Counted from the stretch's first letter, positions 45,185-55,548 are shown. The stretch: DNA of 64,000 nt from Favolaschia claudopus (GCA_037176885.1 JAWWNJ010000274.1:1-64000), one strand, 5' to 3'. Numbers and translations: made by a program. The notes: generated by a model not told the origin, from the sequence alone.

Positions 45185-46680
45185 CTACTCCTCATATTCT
45201 GGCGGCGGCGCACCATGACCCTCCATCTGCTGTAACGTCGCGGATGACGACGACAAAGGCGCCGTAGCTACATCCCGCTGCCTTTCCCCTTCCATCCCCC
45301 GCGTCAGCTTGTTACTCCGAGTCATGTTCATCCCTCCCCTCGCTTGTCCCTGGGTGGGAAGCGTACCCAGAAATGGCTGTACATGATAAGGTCCATGCGA
45401 GGAATCCAACGCAGACAGAGACGCTGAGGCGTTTGAAATTTGCGGGGGTTCTGCGTCGGGGATGGGTGGAATGGCGTGTCAAATTGGTATAAGAAAAGGA
45501 AACGACGAAGGTGAAAGGACGAACGATTTTGAGCCGAACCAGAACTCTGCACGCGCTTCTTTGCGCGTCGTTTTCTCCACCAACAGATAAACAGGCTGAG
45601 ACCTAAAAGCAACGACAGCCCAATCCCCACCACCAAACCTACAATCCTCCCTATCACCGGCGCCGATCTTAGGTGGGCATTTGAGTGTGGTGGGCCAATA
45701 GAGGACTGCGAAGGGAACGCGGAGGAAGAGCTGGCACCGGCTGACGAGGAAGACAACACAGACCCAGCCGGGTCAGGCGTGATGAGGAAGTAATCCGCCC
45801 ACACCGGCTGGTCGTTGGTGGCAGTTACCACCAGCTCATGCGTCCCCGGTGTCAAATCCCCGGACTCAAATATCAGATTATTCGTCCGACCAGCCGTAAC
45901 CGGCGGCACCCAGAACACCAGCGGGCCACCATCGATCGACATGGACGCGTTGACCGTCGATGAGGTAACGCCTCCATAGAACGATATCGACTTTCCTAGA
46001 ATTAGATTCAGAAGACAGATAAAATCGAGAGTATACAATCAAAGAGAAAAATAAACCACCTTCAAACTGCAGCGTCAACGAATCGCCCTGCGCCTGACTC
46101 GCCTGCGACGTATGATGAAGATCTCCATCCAACCCGTAAACCTGCCACGCCGGGGAATACTGCACCCTCGAGTCCCGATCGTCGACAAAATACGCAGCCA
46201 CAGACGCAGAGGTAGTAGTCGTAAACATGATATAATCAAGGTATATCACGCTAATAGTGGTATTCGTCGTCTGCTTGATCACCAATTTGTGCAGGCCGTC
46301 GTTGACTGAGAGGGAAGGCGAGGTCCAGAGAGCTTGGTGGTGCACGTTGGCGCTCATCCCCTGCGCCGGCGTGAATTTCCCAAGCACGGAGCCGTCGACG
46401 ACGAACGCCCAGGTGGGCTGGGTGATGAGGTTTCGTACGCCGATGGTGCCGTAGACGGTGACGGACGTTCCTGCGAAGATTGAGGCTTGGCTGGGCATTG
46501 AGGAGTACACATATACGCACCAACGAAAGAAAACGTGGCCGAGGCATCCGGCCCAGCCGAGTACGTCGTCGTGTCTTTGAACTCCACCGCTGAACCCGCC
46601 GGGCCCCAGCTCCCGGAGTAGGCGATGGTGGGGTCTCGGTCGTCGACAACTGCGGTGTGAGTGGTCATAGTCGTGTTCAC
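45185..46680 (-). CDS. Single-pass membrane protein with two beta-sandwich ectodomains
   Basis: The start is ATG 46680, with a second Met at 46668. Two related modules lie in the N-terminal part: VVDDRDPTIAYSGSWGPAG with ATFSFVGTSVTVYGT, then FVDDRDSRVQYSPAWQVYG with SLTLQFEGKSISFYGG. Each begins with a DDRD motif and continues as a beta-rich sandwich like carbohydrate-binding modules. A Ser-rich stalk leads to one hydrophobic helix (GRIVGLVVGIGLSLLLGLSL), a basic stop-transfer WWRKRRAKKR and a polar cytoplasmic tail ending PPPEYEE at 45185, reached through an intron near 45425-45480. No signal peptide is seen. The architecture matches a widespread basidiomycete transmembrane family of unknown role, possibly a surface sensor or adhesin. 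It is convergent with the F-box-like gene, only 93 bp apart. Confidence 0.75.
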
Positions 46681-48001
46681 GTTGCTTCACTGCCTGTGCG
46701 CAAGGGGGCAGGAAGTACTAGTAGTAGAGGTAAGAAAGACTTGAAGCGCACGCAGGAAGGTGGCGGTAAAAAGCAAGCGAGGAAGAGCATGGTGAACAGA
46801 TCAGGCAAACCATAGCTTGATCGAAACCGATGGCCTTCGCCAGATTTATGTAATTGGGGAGCGAAGATGACCCTATTCCGAAGGGAAATCACGCCCGTTT
46901 GAAGACAGGAGCGGAGACAGTCAATGGACCAGATGAATACAAGACGTTCGTCGAGAGTCGATGTAGATGCGAGCATTCAATCAGGCGCCACTACGAGGTC
47001 TTGTAACCAAGAACCAGATATGAGAAGAGAGAGAAAACTGGAGTTCACATTGTGCGGTCCTGTATGAGTGCAACGAGAAAGCGAGTATTTCCGAGGGTTC
47101 CCGATTCTTTCTGCCAGCCAGCCCGCGTTGAATACAGACCCCTCGCAAACCTGCCCAGAAAGCTGCATGAATACCATCGAAAACAAGAGCAATGATCCAA
47201 GTTCTCACCGCCTTCCGGGACTTCAGAAGTTACAGGCGATAAATTGGCGATAAATGATATCCTTGCTGTGAAACTCGAACGCCGCTGAAAGCAATCAGCG
47301 TCCGGTACAAGAATGACTGCGAGCAGTCAGACGTCGTTTAAAATTCTTCCTCTCAGCAAGTACGTACCTCGCCCGGCCGCGGCATGAAACGTACCAAGTG
47401 TTTTAACGTTTCTGCGGATGTATCCGAGATTATTATGGACTCCTATCATCCGAGGCTCAATGAGCCAGTGATGAACGAAAGTGTAAGTTTCATTCGTACC
47501 TCGTCCGCTTTTCCGTCGCATGAGTCACACCCGGAACTTCAATCACAGGATGATAGAGTTAAGTATCGGCTTTGCTTGAATTTTTTGGCAAGGCTTTGGT
47601 ATACTGAGACTCTGCGAGGTTGCGGTGACGGGCTGACTACAACGCGTACAGATTGAGGTCGTCAAGCAGGGGCGAGGTCGACCGACAAAGATTCAAGCCA
47701 CTGAAGCCAAGTATCGAGTATCGACGCAGTACTTACTTACCACCCACTCCATCCAAGTCCTTGATCCGTCCTCCAGAGAGATCCGACAGCGGTAGGGGCA
47801 AGCCAGTACTGGTAGCCGTCAGAGGGGAAGAGGACGAAAAACGCCGGTTTGTTTACGTTTACTTGGCACCGGCATTACCCGCTTCCGCGCGGCTCGGCAT
47901 CCTCGGTATCCGTCTTAGCCGACGGCCAGTGCTCCACCCCTATTTAGCTTGGCTCCGACTCGAAGACCCTACGATTGATTTCGAACAGATCCAACTTGAA
48001 A
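46681..48001. other. Intergenic before the tRNA-like array
   Basis: Several 60-118 codon frames are present (for example plus-strand 47653-48009) without domains. Nothing was supported. Confidence 0.3.
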
Positions 48002-48078
48002 CCCTGTGATATAACAGAAGGATTGCCGAAGATCGAATACTTAATCCTGCGGAACGCTCGTTCAGTTCGGGCACAGGC
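48002..48078 (+). repeat. tRNA-like unit A1, eroded
   Basis: The ends still pair (CCCTGTG with CACAGG). The 3' half has TGCGGAACGCTCG-TTCAGTT-CGGGC, so the T-loop is altered from TTCGATT. The 5' hairpin of the family is not visible. T8 occurs 35 bases downstream. It is a degenerate member at the left edge of the array. Confidence 0.45.
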
Positions 48079-48257
48079 AGTGATACAGTATTAATTTCCT
48101 GTCTGTTTTTTTTCTTTTTCTCATTTTGCGTTGTTGGCAGATGGTAAGTACCGGTAAGTTCGGGAATCACACTAGCATTTCGAATTCGAGACACTGCTTT
48201 ACTTCTTCACCGCGCTGCCTGGAAATCTCTCTTGAGCTTTGTCTGTATACTGATATG

Positions 48258-48350
48258 CAGGTTTGTTGCACACGAGGGCATCCGCTCACTGGGCTGGAGC
48301 TAGAGCTGGAAGTTCCGCGGAATAATACCCGTCCGATTCGGGCTCAGTCT
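48258..48350 (+). ncRNA. tRNA-like unit A2
   Basis: This unit has GCATCCGC and its partner TTCCGCGGA, which close the variable middle stem, and an ACCCG-TCCGATT-CGGGC T-arm. The 5' hairpin is partly eroded (GCACACGAGGGC). T8 at 48373-48380. Its downstream spacer is homologous to that of A3. Confidence 0.6.
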
Positions 48351-48512
48351 GTTTGAAGAATTCTTCTCGCAATTTTTTTTGTTGACAGGTTGTCCAATTC
48401 TACGATAATCATCCTTACGCCGAATTTCCAGACTGTTTTACAGATTCTCTAACAACCTACACGCTTCATATGAGTTCAAGCTACCTAACCTATTAAAATG
48501 CTAACTACACGA

Positions 48513-48600
48513 GCCTGTGGCACTGGTGTGCATCCGCTCTCAGTATACTTCTGACAGTAGAGTTCATTCCGCGGAACGCCCGTTCGATTCGGGTACAGAC
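48513..48600 (+). ncRNA. tRNA-like unit A3
   Basis: This is a good family member. The 5' GCCTGT pairs with 3' ACAGAC with one mismatch. Hairpin GCAC-TGGT-GTGC follows, then stem TCCGC with GCGGA enclosing about 33 nt, then T-arm CCCG-TTCGATT-CGGG, which is a B box. T9 at 48626-48634 could terminate pol III. Confidence 0.72.
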
Positions 48601-48832
48601 CCCTTCTCCATCAGGCGACGTGGCGTTTTTTTTTGCTCGCTGCACAACAACAATCCTGAAACCGAACTTTCCGAACTGCTTTACGAATTCTCTGACAATC
48701 TACACATTTTACTGGGTCCACTGCTTAATACGAAACCTCCACTCTCCCCTCTACTTGAAACAGACCGCATATACGTATATTGATATTCTTCTTCCCCTCA
48801 TTGAGATGTCTCTCTGTATAATAATCTGCGCA

Positions 48833-48920
48833 GGCCTGTTGCACTGGTGTGCATCCGTTCTCAGTACTTCTGATAGTAGAGACCTATCCGCGGACCCCCC
48901 GTTCGATTCGGGCACAGTCC
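48833..48920 (+). ncRNA. tRNA-like unit A4
   Basis: GGCCTGT at the 5' end pairs with ACAGTCC at the 3' end. Hairpin GCAC-TGGT-GTGC is intact, TCCG/CGGA closes the variable part, and the T-arm is CCCG-TTCGATT-CGGG. T5 at 48946-48950. Confidence 0.72.
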
Positions 48921-48977
48921 ATTCCCTCTTCACATATCTGAGTTCTTTTTCGTTTGCTTGACGACATCGACCTCTCA

Positions 48978-49008
48978 CCGAATTCCCTGTTCGATTCGGG
49001 CGCAGGCC
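48978..49008 (+). repeat. tRNA-like unit A5, 3' half only
   Basis: Only CCCTG-TTCGATT-CGGGCGCAGGCC is present, about 60 bases after A4. The 5' half is missing, so this is a truncated copy. A T6 run follows near 49034. Confidence 0.55.
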
Positions 49009-49125
49009 GTTGCTTGAATTCGCGCTTGTGAACTTTTTTCGCTGAAGATTTTCCAAGTTTGACTTGCAAACTGGTTCACGAACGTACATGCTTCACTTGG
49101 TTTACTTCCACCGGGCACTGTCACA

Positions 49126-49209
49126 GGCCTGTCGCACTGGAGTGCATCCGCACTGAATATGGCTGAGAAGACATACGAGCGGAACGCCCGTTTGATTCGG
49201 GCGGAGGCC
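49126..49209 (+). ncRNA. tRNA-like unit A6
   Basis: 5' GGCCTGT and 3' GGAGGCC can pair in part. Hairpin GCACT-GG-AGTGC keeps pairing through a T-A change. TCCGC/GCGGA closes the middle, and the T-arm is CCCG-TTTGATT-CGGG. T6 at 49235-49240. Confidence 0.68.
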
Positions 49210-50079
49210 GTTCATCCATATTATATATGTTTTGTTTTTTGCTTGCTGGACGACAACGATCCTCACACCTCTCGAGTTTTTAGACTGCTCTACAAACTTC
49301 GCTTGGTTGCTTTACTTCTTTGCTTCGATTGCTTTACAAACTTCTCTACTTCTATTACAACGTCCATTCTACTCGAAACCGGAGCAAGTTCACCTCAACG
49401 TTCAACAGAAGCCTACGTGTTGATATCCTTCTTTGCGGCGCCGGCTTTCTCTTGGACTTTGCCTGTAACAGGTAAAAGTGAGCACGATTATTTGGAATCG
49501 GGAGGAATTGAGGCGGTGAAGAGAATGAGAGGGGGACGAAGAGAAGAACAACAACAACGAAATTGCCGAACAACAAGATAAGAGAGGTCATGGACGCGGA
49601 GAGGAGAGGAAGGACGTCGAAGCGTCCGATAGGTGCCTGATCAGTAGGCGAGACGATTGGGCGAGAACCCCGTCGATAACCGAGAACCTCGTCGATGACG
49701 CATGGAGCAATAACACCGAGGAACGGGGGTAACAGGGAAGAAGGATGTATAGTCGACCGGACGGACCCCAACGGAACGAACGACAAAAAGGAATCAACGG
49801 CGAGGGAGGGAAAGGGTGTGAAGGGGAGAGAGTGGAAGGAGCGAACGAGAAATGAAGAAACGAAAGAAGAAGAAAGAACAATCAAAGATAAATTGGACCA
49901 AGCGGTGGGGAGGAACGAGGTGGAGGTCGATCGCGTCAAGAAAGAGAAGCAAATGAAAGATGGTGCGAACCCTCAGACACCGCGCTAGACGCCGATGAAC
50001 GCCCACGCCCCTACGCCGCTGCCGCCGTCGACGACAACAAGGAAGGCCTAAACTCCGACGTCGACGTCGAACGCGAGAG
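49210..50079. other. Interval between cluster A and the CsbD-like gene
   Basis: The plus strand around 49985-50200 has an Arg/Asp-rich frame (EGLNSDVDVERESQR). The minus strand at 49355-49939 has a hydrophobic low-complexity frame. Neither has supporting splice sites or domain, so no gene is called. Confidence 0.3.
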
Positions 50080-50419
50080 TCAGCGCACACGCATCGTCGC
50101 CCCGACTGCACGCCGGGGAGGGACGATGCAGGAGACGGGAGAACGCCGTCGAGAGACGAGAACCGCGTGGTGTAGGCGGGGTCGAAGGAGTAAAATAGAA
50201 AATAGAAATGGATTTGAATGGAAGAGAAGATAGACCGTAGAGAACAAGGGAAGAGAAATAGAAGACAGATGTCTCGTCCGTTCGCGTGCATTCGCCCCAC
50301 ACTCGACGTTCGCGAGTTCCTTTTCGCGACGGGCGAAGGAAAGTGGAAGAGAGGGGAAAAGAACCAGATGAAAGGTGGAAACAAGCGCAAAAGGAAAAGG
50401 AATGCGAGGAACAACGCAC

Positions 50420-50899
50420 CCTGGGCCTCCTGCGAACCATCTCCAGTAACGGACCCCATGACGCCAGTGACGATGCCAGCGGCCTGGTTGTATGCGCCGG
50501 AAGCGGCGTCGAGGACTTGGGCGGAGACTTGCTCGACGGTGCCCTGCGGAGTTGATGTAAGTATGAGGACGCCAGGGAAGAAGGGGAGGGCACAGGAAGG
50601 ACCAGAAAGAGAGAGAAAGAAATCGAAAGAAAACCCCGCAACTCACCTTAGTCTGATCCGTCTTCCCCTGGTTCTGCATCGACTCGCTCCCCACGACGTT
50701 GCCGAAGCCCTCCTTCGCCTGGCCGACGAGGTTGGTCATGTTGCCGTTGGTTTGGCTGGGGGCGCTGTGGGTTACATCGTCAGCATTGCGTCGCAAATTG
50801 CATACGGGGAGCAAGAATAGAGTGGGAGAGGCAGAGAAGGGTGGGGCATAAAGTCAAGAACGGGGGGGAGAGATAAACGCACTTGGAAGAGGAAGACAT
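50420..50899 (-). CDS. CsbD-like / Hmp1-like small protein, 3' end not resolved
   Basis: ATG at 50899 opens a very short first exon (MSSSSN), spliced to APSQTNGNMTNLVGQAKEG, then SESMQNQGKTDQTK. After a second intron it continues with GTVEQVSAQVLDAASGAYNQ and GVMGSVTGDGSQEAQG up to 50420. The pattern (GQAKEGFGNVVGS, GVMGSVTGD) resembles CsbD-like proteins annotated in basidiomycetes as mismatch and cruciform DNA-recognition protein Hmp1. The function is taken from those relatives. A donor (GTGCGT) follows at 50419, but the last exon is uncertain. One candidate begins near 50103 and stops at 50080. The gene is flanked by tRNA-like cluster A on the left and cluster B on the right. Confidence 0.55.
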
Positions 50900-51531
50900 G
50901 GTTTCGAATACGCGTTATTCGCGGTACGGGGTTGAGGCAAAGTCAAAGTCAGAAGTCAAAAGACGACCCCCCAAAACCGCCCACCACCCGCCTTATATAC
51001 CTCCCAGCTGCGTGTCCTATTTGTCTGTCTGCGCTTCTACTTCTCCTTCTACGAGGTTCGACGAGGTTCCGCTGGGGAGCGAATAGGCTATCGACATCCA
51101 GTCTTGAATTTGAGTTTGGTCGGCTTCTAATTGAATTTTTGACGCATTGACGGATTCGACGAGTCACGGAGGGAGAAGACGACTTTGCCGTCGAGATAAA
51201 TTGCAGATAAATTCATCGATAGAAGCAGGGAGGCGAATAACCACAATCACGATGGTGGAGGGAGAAAGGAAAAACGCCACGTGGCACTGGCTGAAAATGA
51301 TTGATTGATGCGGGGATTGCCGGAACGGCACGAAATGCCGAATCAAGTTCAAGTATAAATTTGGGAGTCTGGGTGGGAGATCCAAGCGAGCCCCAGTATG
51401 TGGCCAGAGAGAATTCATAGAACAGTCTAAGGAAGGATTACAAGTAGATACTCAGACTCGACAATCTGTAAATGCCAAAGAGAGAGAAAAAATCACTTCA
51501 AAAAAGAATTGGACATCGCTCACAGTCGGAC
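50900..51531. other. Promoter side of the CsbD-like gene and spacer before cluster B
   Basis: CCTTATATACC near 50990-51000 reads on the minus strand as a TATA-like GGTATATAAGG about 95 bp upstream of ATG 50899. No coding sequence was recognised in the rest. Confidence 0.4.
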
Positions 51532-51617
51532 GGCCTGTGCCCGAATCGAACGGTCGTCCCGCGGAATGGTGTACGCCCAAGGCTATTGAGAGCGGATGCA
51601 CACCAGTGCGACAGGCC
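51532..51617 (-). ncRNA. tRNA-like unit B1
   Basis: This is the best-formed member. The minus-strand 5' GGCCTGT pairs perfectly with 3' ACAGGCC. Hairpin GCAC-TGGT-GTGC follows directly. TCCGC pairs with GCGGG-type sequence to enclose about 36 nt. The T-arm is CCG-TTCGATT-CGG. Length 86 nt. T6 (complement of 51500-51505) lies about 27 bases past the 3' end. Confidence 0.75.
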
Positions 51618-51838
51618 TGCATCATAGTGTGCTCACACTCAGTTACAGTAAACCCCCAATCGGAGAACACCGAGGCTGCGAAGAAGGAGGACTTCAAATT
51701 CAACACGTAGGTGAATTAGATAGAGAAAGAAATGGTGTGAGGATTAGAGAACAGTCCAGAAATCCGGTGCAACAATCTGCGAACAAAATAATAAAAAAAG
51801 AACAAACCAAGCCTGGCAAGCCACTACCAATATCGCAT

Positions 51839-51923
51839 GACCTGTGACCGAATCGAACGGTCGTTCCGCGGGATATTCAAGTGTCCCAGTAGTGAGAGCG
51901 GATGCACACCGGTGCCACAGGCC
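51839..51923 (-). ncRNA. tRNA-like unit B2
   Basis: The minus strand begins GGCCTGT and ends ACAGGTC (one G-T pair). Hairpin GCAC-CGGT-GTGC, stem CCGC/GCGG and T-arm CCG-TTCGATT-CGG are present. Length 85 nt. T7 (complement of 51793-51799) lies downstream. Confidence 0.74.
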
Positions 51924-52156
51924 TACGTATTGACATGTATAAGTATGTACTCACAGCCAAACCCGATCCTGAACCAAAAATTAATGCCGCATCAAGTTCA
52001 ACTTTGGAAATTGGACGCTTGGTGGGCAGCTGGTGTACACTGTGAGGCAATTCGGTAATGCAAATCGGAATCATTCATAAATTACTTGATGGGACACAAT
52101 CTGTCAACAAAATCAAAAAGAAAGAAGAAAAAACCCCACGTTCACGCATCGCGCAT

Positions 52157-52247
52157 GGCCTGCGACCGAATCGAACGGTCGTTCCGCAGGATTGTACATG
52201 GACGAGTCGAACCAAGTGAGAGCGGATGCACGCCAGTGCGACAGGCC
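52157..52247 (-). ncRNA. tRNA-like unit B3
   Basis: The minus strand begins GGCCTGT and ends GCAGGCC. Hairpin GCAC-TGGC-GTGC, stem TCCGC/GCGGA enclosing a longer variable part, and T-arm CCG-TTCGATT-CGG are present. Length 91 nt. T6 (complement of 52128-52133) lies downstream. Confidence 0.74.
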
Positions 52248-52493
52248 TGGTATACGTACTGCCAGCCATATTCCGATTTGAACTCCGGCGCTGGCAAGAA
52301 GAATTCTAGTTCATCACGTAGTCGGGCATGAGGAAGCGGAGGTGTAACAAAGATAGAAATAGCTGGAAAAATGGAATGAAACCTACTTACCTACGTCGCC
52401 AGAGAGAATTGGTCAAACGATCCGGTGCAGTTGCGATGCATTCGACAATCTGCAAAAATGAAAACCAAAAAAAACATACTCGATCCAACCTAT

Positions 52494-52583
52494 GACCTGT
52501 CCCCGAATTGAACGGTCGTTTCGCGGAAATAATGGTGAAATCTGAAGGCTATTGAGGGCGGATGCACTCCAGTGCAACAGGCT
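52494..52583 (-). ncRNA. tRNA-like unit B4
   Basis: The minus strand begins AGCCTGT and ends ACAGGTC. The hairpin is GCACT-GG-AGTGC (five pairs). CCGC pairs with GCGA-type sequence, and the T-arm is CCG-TTCAATT-CGG, with one change in the loop. T8 (complement of 52467-52474) lies downstream. Confidence 0.7.
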
Positions 52584-52839
52584 ACATCGGAGTATACTCA
52601 CGCTTTGTTACAGTAATCCTCCAATCGGAGAACGCCGAGGCTGCGGAGAAGGAGGACTTAAATTAAAATTCAACACGTAGGTGGGTTTGAGGTTGCGGAG
52701 TTGCAACAAAGATAGAAATAAAGCTGAAGAAATTCCGGTGAGGTCCAGAATCAAACCTGCTTACTTACCTACGGCGTCATATAAATTGATAGATCAGTCC
52801 AACAATCCGGACAATCTGCAAATGAAATAAAAAAGACCC

Positions 52840-52925
52840 GGGCTGTGACCGAATCGAACAGTCGTTCCGCGGGATGATCATCAACTCCAGCCAGGTGAAG
52901 CGGATGCACACCAGTGCAACAGGCC
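52840..52925 (-). ncRNA. tRNA-like unit B5
   Basis: The minus strand begins GGCCTGT and ends ACAGCCC. Hairpin GCAC-TGGT-GTGC, stem CCGC/GCGG and T-arm CTG-TTCGATT-CGG are present. Length 86 nt. T6 (complement of 52829-52834) lies downstream. Confidence 0.72.
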
Positions 52926-53280
52926 TGCATAGTGGTATACTTACAGCTTCTGAAGCTCTAATTGAATTCGAGAAAGCCGACGCAGCGAAGGAGGAATTTA
53001 AATTCAACCGTCGTTTCGGTTTCGGGGTAGGGAGCGAAGTCGTATGATAGTTATAACTTAGCTCTTCCCTAACCAATATTAATCAGTTTAGGTAGTAGTC
53101 GACAAGGAAAGTTAGGTTCAACTCGGTTCTCCGAGCCGTCAGTGGATAGGTAGGTAGGCGTGATTGAAAGAGGAGAGGGCTAGAGAGAAGAAAGTGAAGG
53201 ACATGAGTAAGGAGTGCGTTCCCGCTCTACTTAAGCTTATGCTAATATTCATTATCAGTTACCTCGCTTCAATCTTTAAC

Positions 53281-53372
53281 AACCCGTCGCGTTGGTACGC
53301 CAGCCAGATTCCATCAGAAACTCTGCGAATGTTATGAAGCGGCTTGGTCTCCTGTTCGATTCGGGAACGGAT
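53281..53372 (+). ncRNA. tRNA-like unit C1
   Basis: First member of a second family on the plus strand. It starts AACCCGTC and ends AACGGATT. The hairpin is GCGT-TGGT-ACGC: the same shape as family A/B but with different base pairs. AGCC pairs with GGCT around the variable middle. The T-arm is CCTG-TTCGATT-CGGG. T10 at 53397-53406. Confidence 0.7.
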
Positions 53373-53506
53373 TATAGGTCATGTATGACTTGGCTGTTTT
53401 TTTTTTCTGCTTCCGAATTATCATTGAGTGTGCAGTAATCGTTTTCGAGAGGGAACAAAAACTGAGAAGACAGGACTTAGATAAGCGTTTTCTGCTTATT
53501 CGCAAT

Positions 53507-53605
53507 AACCCGTTGCGTTGGTACGCCATCCGCGCTCCATAAGGGGTAAAAAGGTTTGCACCCTTCCGACGCGGTTTGGTGTCCCGGTCGATTCGGGGAC
53601 GGGTT
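53507..53605 (+). ncRNA. tRNA-like unit C2
   Basis: AACCCGTT pairs with GACGGGTT. Hairpin GCGT-TGGT-ACGC, stem CCGCG/CGCGG around a long variable part, and T-arm CCCGG-TCGATTC-GGG (first T of the loop changed) are present. T6 at 53622-53627. Confidence 0.7.
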
Positions 53606-53755
53606 CTAACATCTGCTTGGCTTTTTTCTGACTTATTCCTTTCATCGAGTTTAGAGTAATCCTAGAGGGCCAAAGAAACAAACCAACGGTTCTTGGATGA
53701 GTGAGAACCAGTGCATTCCCTGTCTACACATGCCAACAAGCACTAAGAGTTCAAC

Positions 53756-53846
53756 GACCCGTCGCGTTGGTACGCCGGCCGCACCTCATGGCGAGAGACC
53801 GAATATTGCACGCGGCTGGGTCTCCTGTTCGATTCGGGGACGGGTT
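53756..53846 (+). ncRNA. tRNA-like unit C3
   Basis: GACCCGTC pairs with GACGGGTT (one G-T). Hairpin GCGT-TGGT-ACGC, stem GGCCGC/GCGGCT (G-T at one end) and T-arm CCTG-TTCGATT-CGGG are present. It is the best-formed family C member. T5 at 53870-53874. Confidence 0.74.
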
Positions 53847-54000
53847 CTGGCATGGGCATGATTTGGCTATTTTTCTTCCCTTCAATTTTCTTCCTTCAAG
53901 TCATCATTGATTCTACAGGAAATAATCCTAGATAGTTCTGGAGAGTCACAAAGAACAGCTAGGTTAGGTACTTACATGAGCGCTCTCTGCAATTCCCAAC

Positions 54001-54091
54001 AACCCGTTGTGTTGGTTCAACACCATAAGAGGGAATAACGGTTGCACCGTTACGACGCGGCTTAGTGTCTCGTTCGAACCGGGAGCGGGTT
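54001..54091 (+). ncRNA. tRNA-like unit C4
   Basis: AACCCGTT pairs with AGCGGGTT. The hairpin is altered (GTTGTG-TTGG-TTCAAC). The T-arm CTCG-TTCGAAC-CGGG has a changed loop 3' part but still pairs. T7 at 54111-54117. Confidence 0.65.
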
Positions 54092-54291
54092 CTGGTTTGG
54101 CGATGGAGGCTTTTTTTCGTCTTCCTTATTCATCGAGTTCAGAACTATCGTAGATTTATGAAAAGACAAGCAGTCAGATGAGTAAGTAGATATCTGAATG
54201 ACCGGTATACATTTTGGCTGCCTCGAATTCCATTGGGTAGTAGTTGGAAGGCCTCAATTCTCGTTATTAGGTGGTGAGACTGTGTCCTTCA

Positions 54292-54393
54292 ACAGCCCAT
54301 CGCGTTGGTGCGCAGGTGCGGCTAGCGTACTCCATACAGCACCCACAATCAAATGTCGCACGGTTCGGTCTCCGTTCGATTCGGGTGAGGGTG
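54292..54393 (+). ncRNA. tRNA-like unit C5, partly eroded
   Basis: GCGT-TGGT-GCGC forms a hairpin with one T-G pair. The T-arm CCG-TTCGATT-CGG is intact. The end pairing is weak. T5 at 54418-54422. Confidence 0.58.
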
Positions 54394-54990
54394 CTTGAAC
54401 GGGACAGTGATGTTAGGTTTTTGTTCTGTTTTCCTTGGTCACCAGCTCAATTCCGAGGTAGATATTGTGAGCCTGAATCTCTCATCGTTGTTCTCGAAGC
54501 GAGTCAATTCCTAAGTTCAACAACGTTTTAGTTCCCACGGTTGAATTTCGGACTCTGGATCCCGCGATTGCCGGGAATCAGGGTTTCGAGAGTTACAGAT
54601 AGGGAGTCGAGACTCGACACGCGACCGTGGTAGTTTCAGCTGCATGCTACGAGTTCACAGTCCATCTTACGACCTGCAGCGGAATGAGGTTTGGGTAGGT
54701 TCGTGTTCAAGGTTTCAACTCTTTTGCATGTGAGTGGAATACCGACTGCGGCATCATGATCCGCCATCTCCCCAAGTGACCCTGCGGCGGGCCTGCGCCT
54801 CTGGGGCTCGCATCGTGCCTGATTTCGCCGTACATAAGACTGACTGTTCGTCCGTGTACAGCCCCAACAATTAGATCAATTTCCGTTCACTTGAGCTTAC
54901 TACGAGTCTTGAACGCGCTATAGGTGCTAACTATCCAGCACACAATTGAATACTACCTACATAGTGCTTTGTTCTGACGCAGAAAAACGA
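54394..54990. other. Spacer between families C and D
   Basis: No gene and no intact tRNA-like unit were seen. GACTCTGGATCCCGCGATTGC and similar stretches show no T-arm motif. Confidence 0.3.
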
Positions 54991-55078
54991 TGCCTGTAGC
55001 ATTAGTGTGTCCCCGAAACTCGTCCCAATGCGTGGTCACAGGATCAAGCGGAAGCTCGCTCGATTCGGATGCCCTGTC
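54991..55078 (+). repeat. tRNA-like unit D1, eroded
   Basis: It has TGCCTGTA, hairpin GCAT-TAGT-GTGT, GCGGAAG and CTCG-CTCGATT-CGGA. The 3' end no longer pairs with the 5' end. A T5 run follows at 55108. It is a degenerate member. Confidence 0.5.
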
Positions 55079-55225
55079 TTATCAGTAGGTATTCTGGAGT
55101 GAAAATGTTTTTGCTACCGTTTCAATGTGGCAATTTCAATCGTCTCCGAACAGTTGGTCAAGGTATCATTTTTTGCTTGTTAAGTTGTCCTTGTTGAGTA
55201 CTGAGTCCCCACTCCGATGAAGCCC

Positions 55226-55320
55226 AAGCTGTGGCATTGGTGTGTTTCCGCATTTCATAAGAGTGCTTGCCGATCGTACCTTCAAGCCTCGGAGAACCCG
55301 TTCGATCCGGGTGCCAGTTC
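55226..55320 (+). ncRNA. tRNA-like unit D2
   Basis: AGCTG can pair with CAGTT at the ends. Hairpin GCAT-TGGT-GTGT keeps pairing with G-T pairs. TCCG pairs with CGGA around the middle. The T-arm ACCCG-TTCGATC-CGGGT has five perfect pairs. T11 at 55339-55349. Confidence 0.68.
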
Positions 55321-55548
55321 TATTGTAATCTCGTGTGGTTTTTTTTTTTGCCATTGAGCGTTGGGTAGAATTTCGCAAGACATGAATGATTTATATAAAT
55401 TATCTCGTGCAGCAAAGTGTACACAAACAACAAACACAAGTCGTCCCGCTTCGGTGGGTGAAGGTTCACTAGAAGCCGGTCGCATTTCCCTAGACTGGGG
55501 TCTATACATCAAGGGAATGGCTATTCCCCCCTATATTCTGCCCGTCAG

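Noticed and set aside
47653..48009. 118-codon plus-strand frame before the array
   Set aside because: It has no domain, no introns and an end that abuts an eroded tRNA-like unit. Not supported as a gene.
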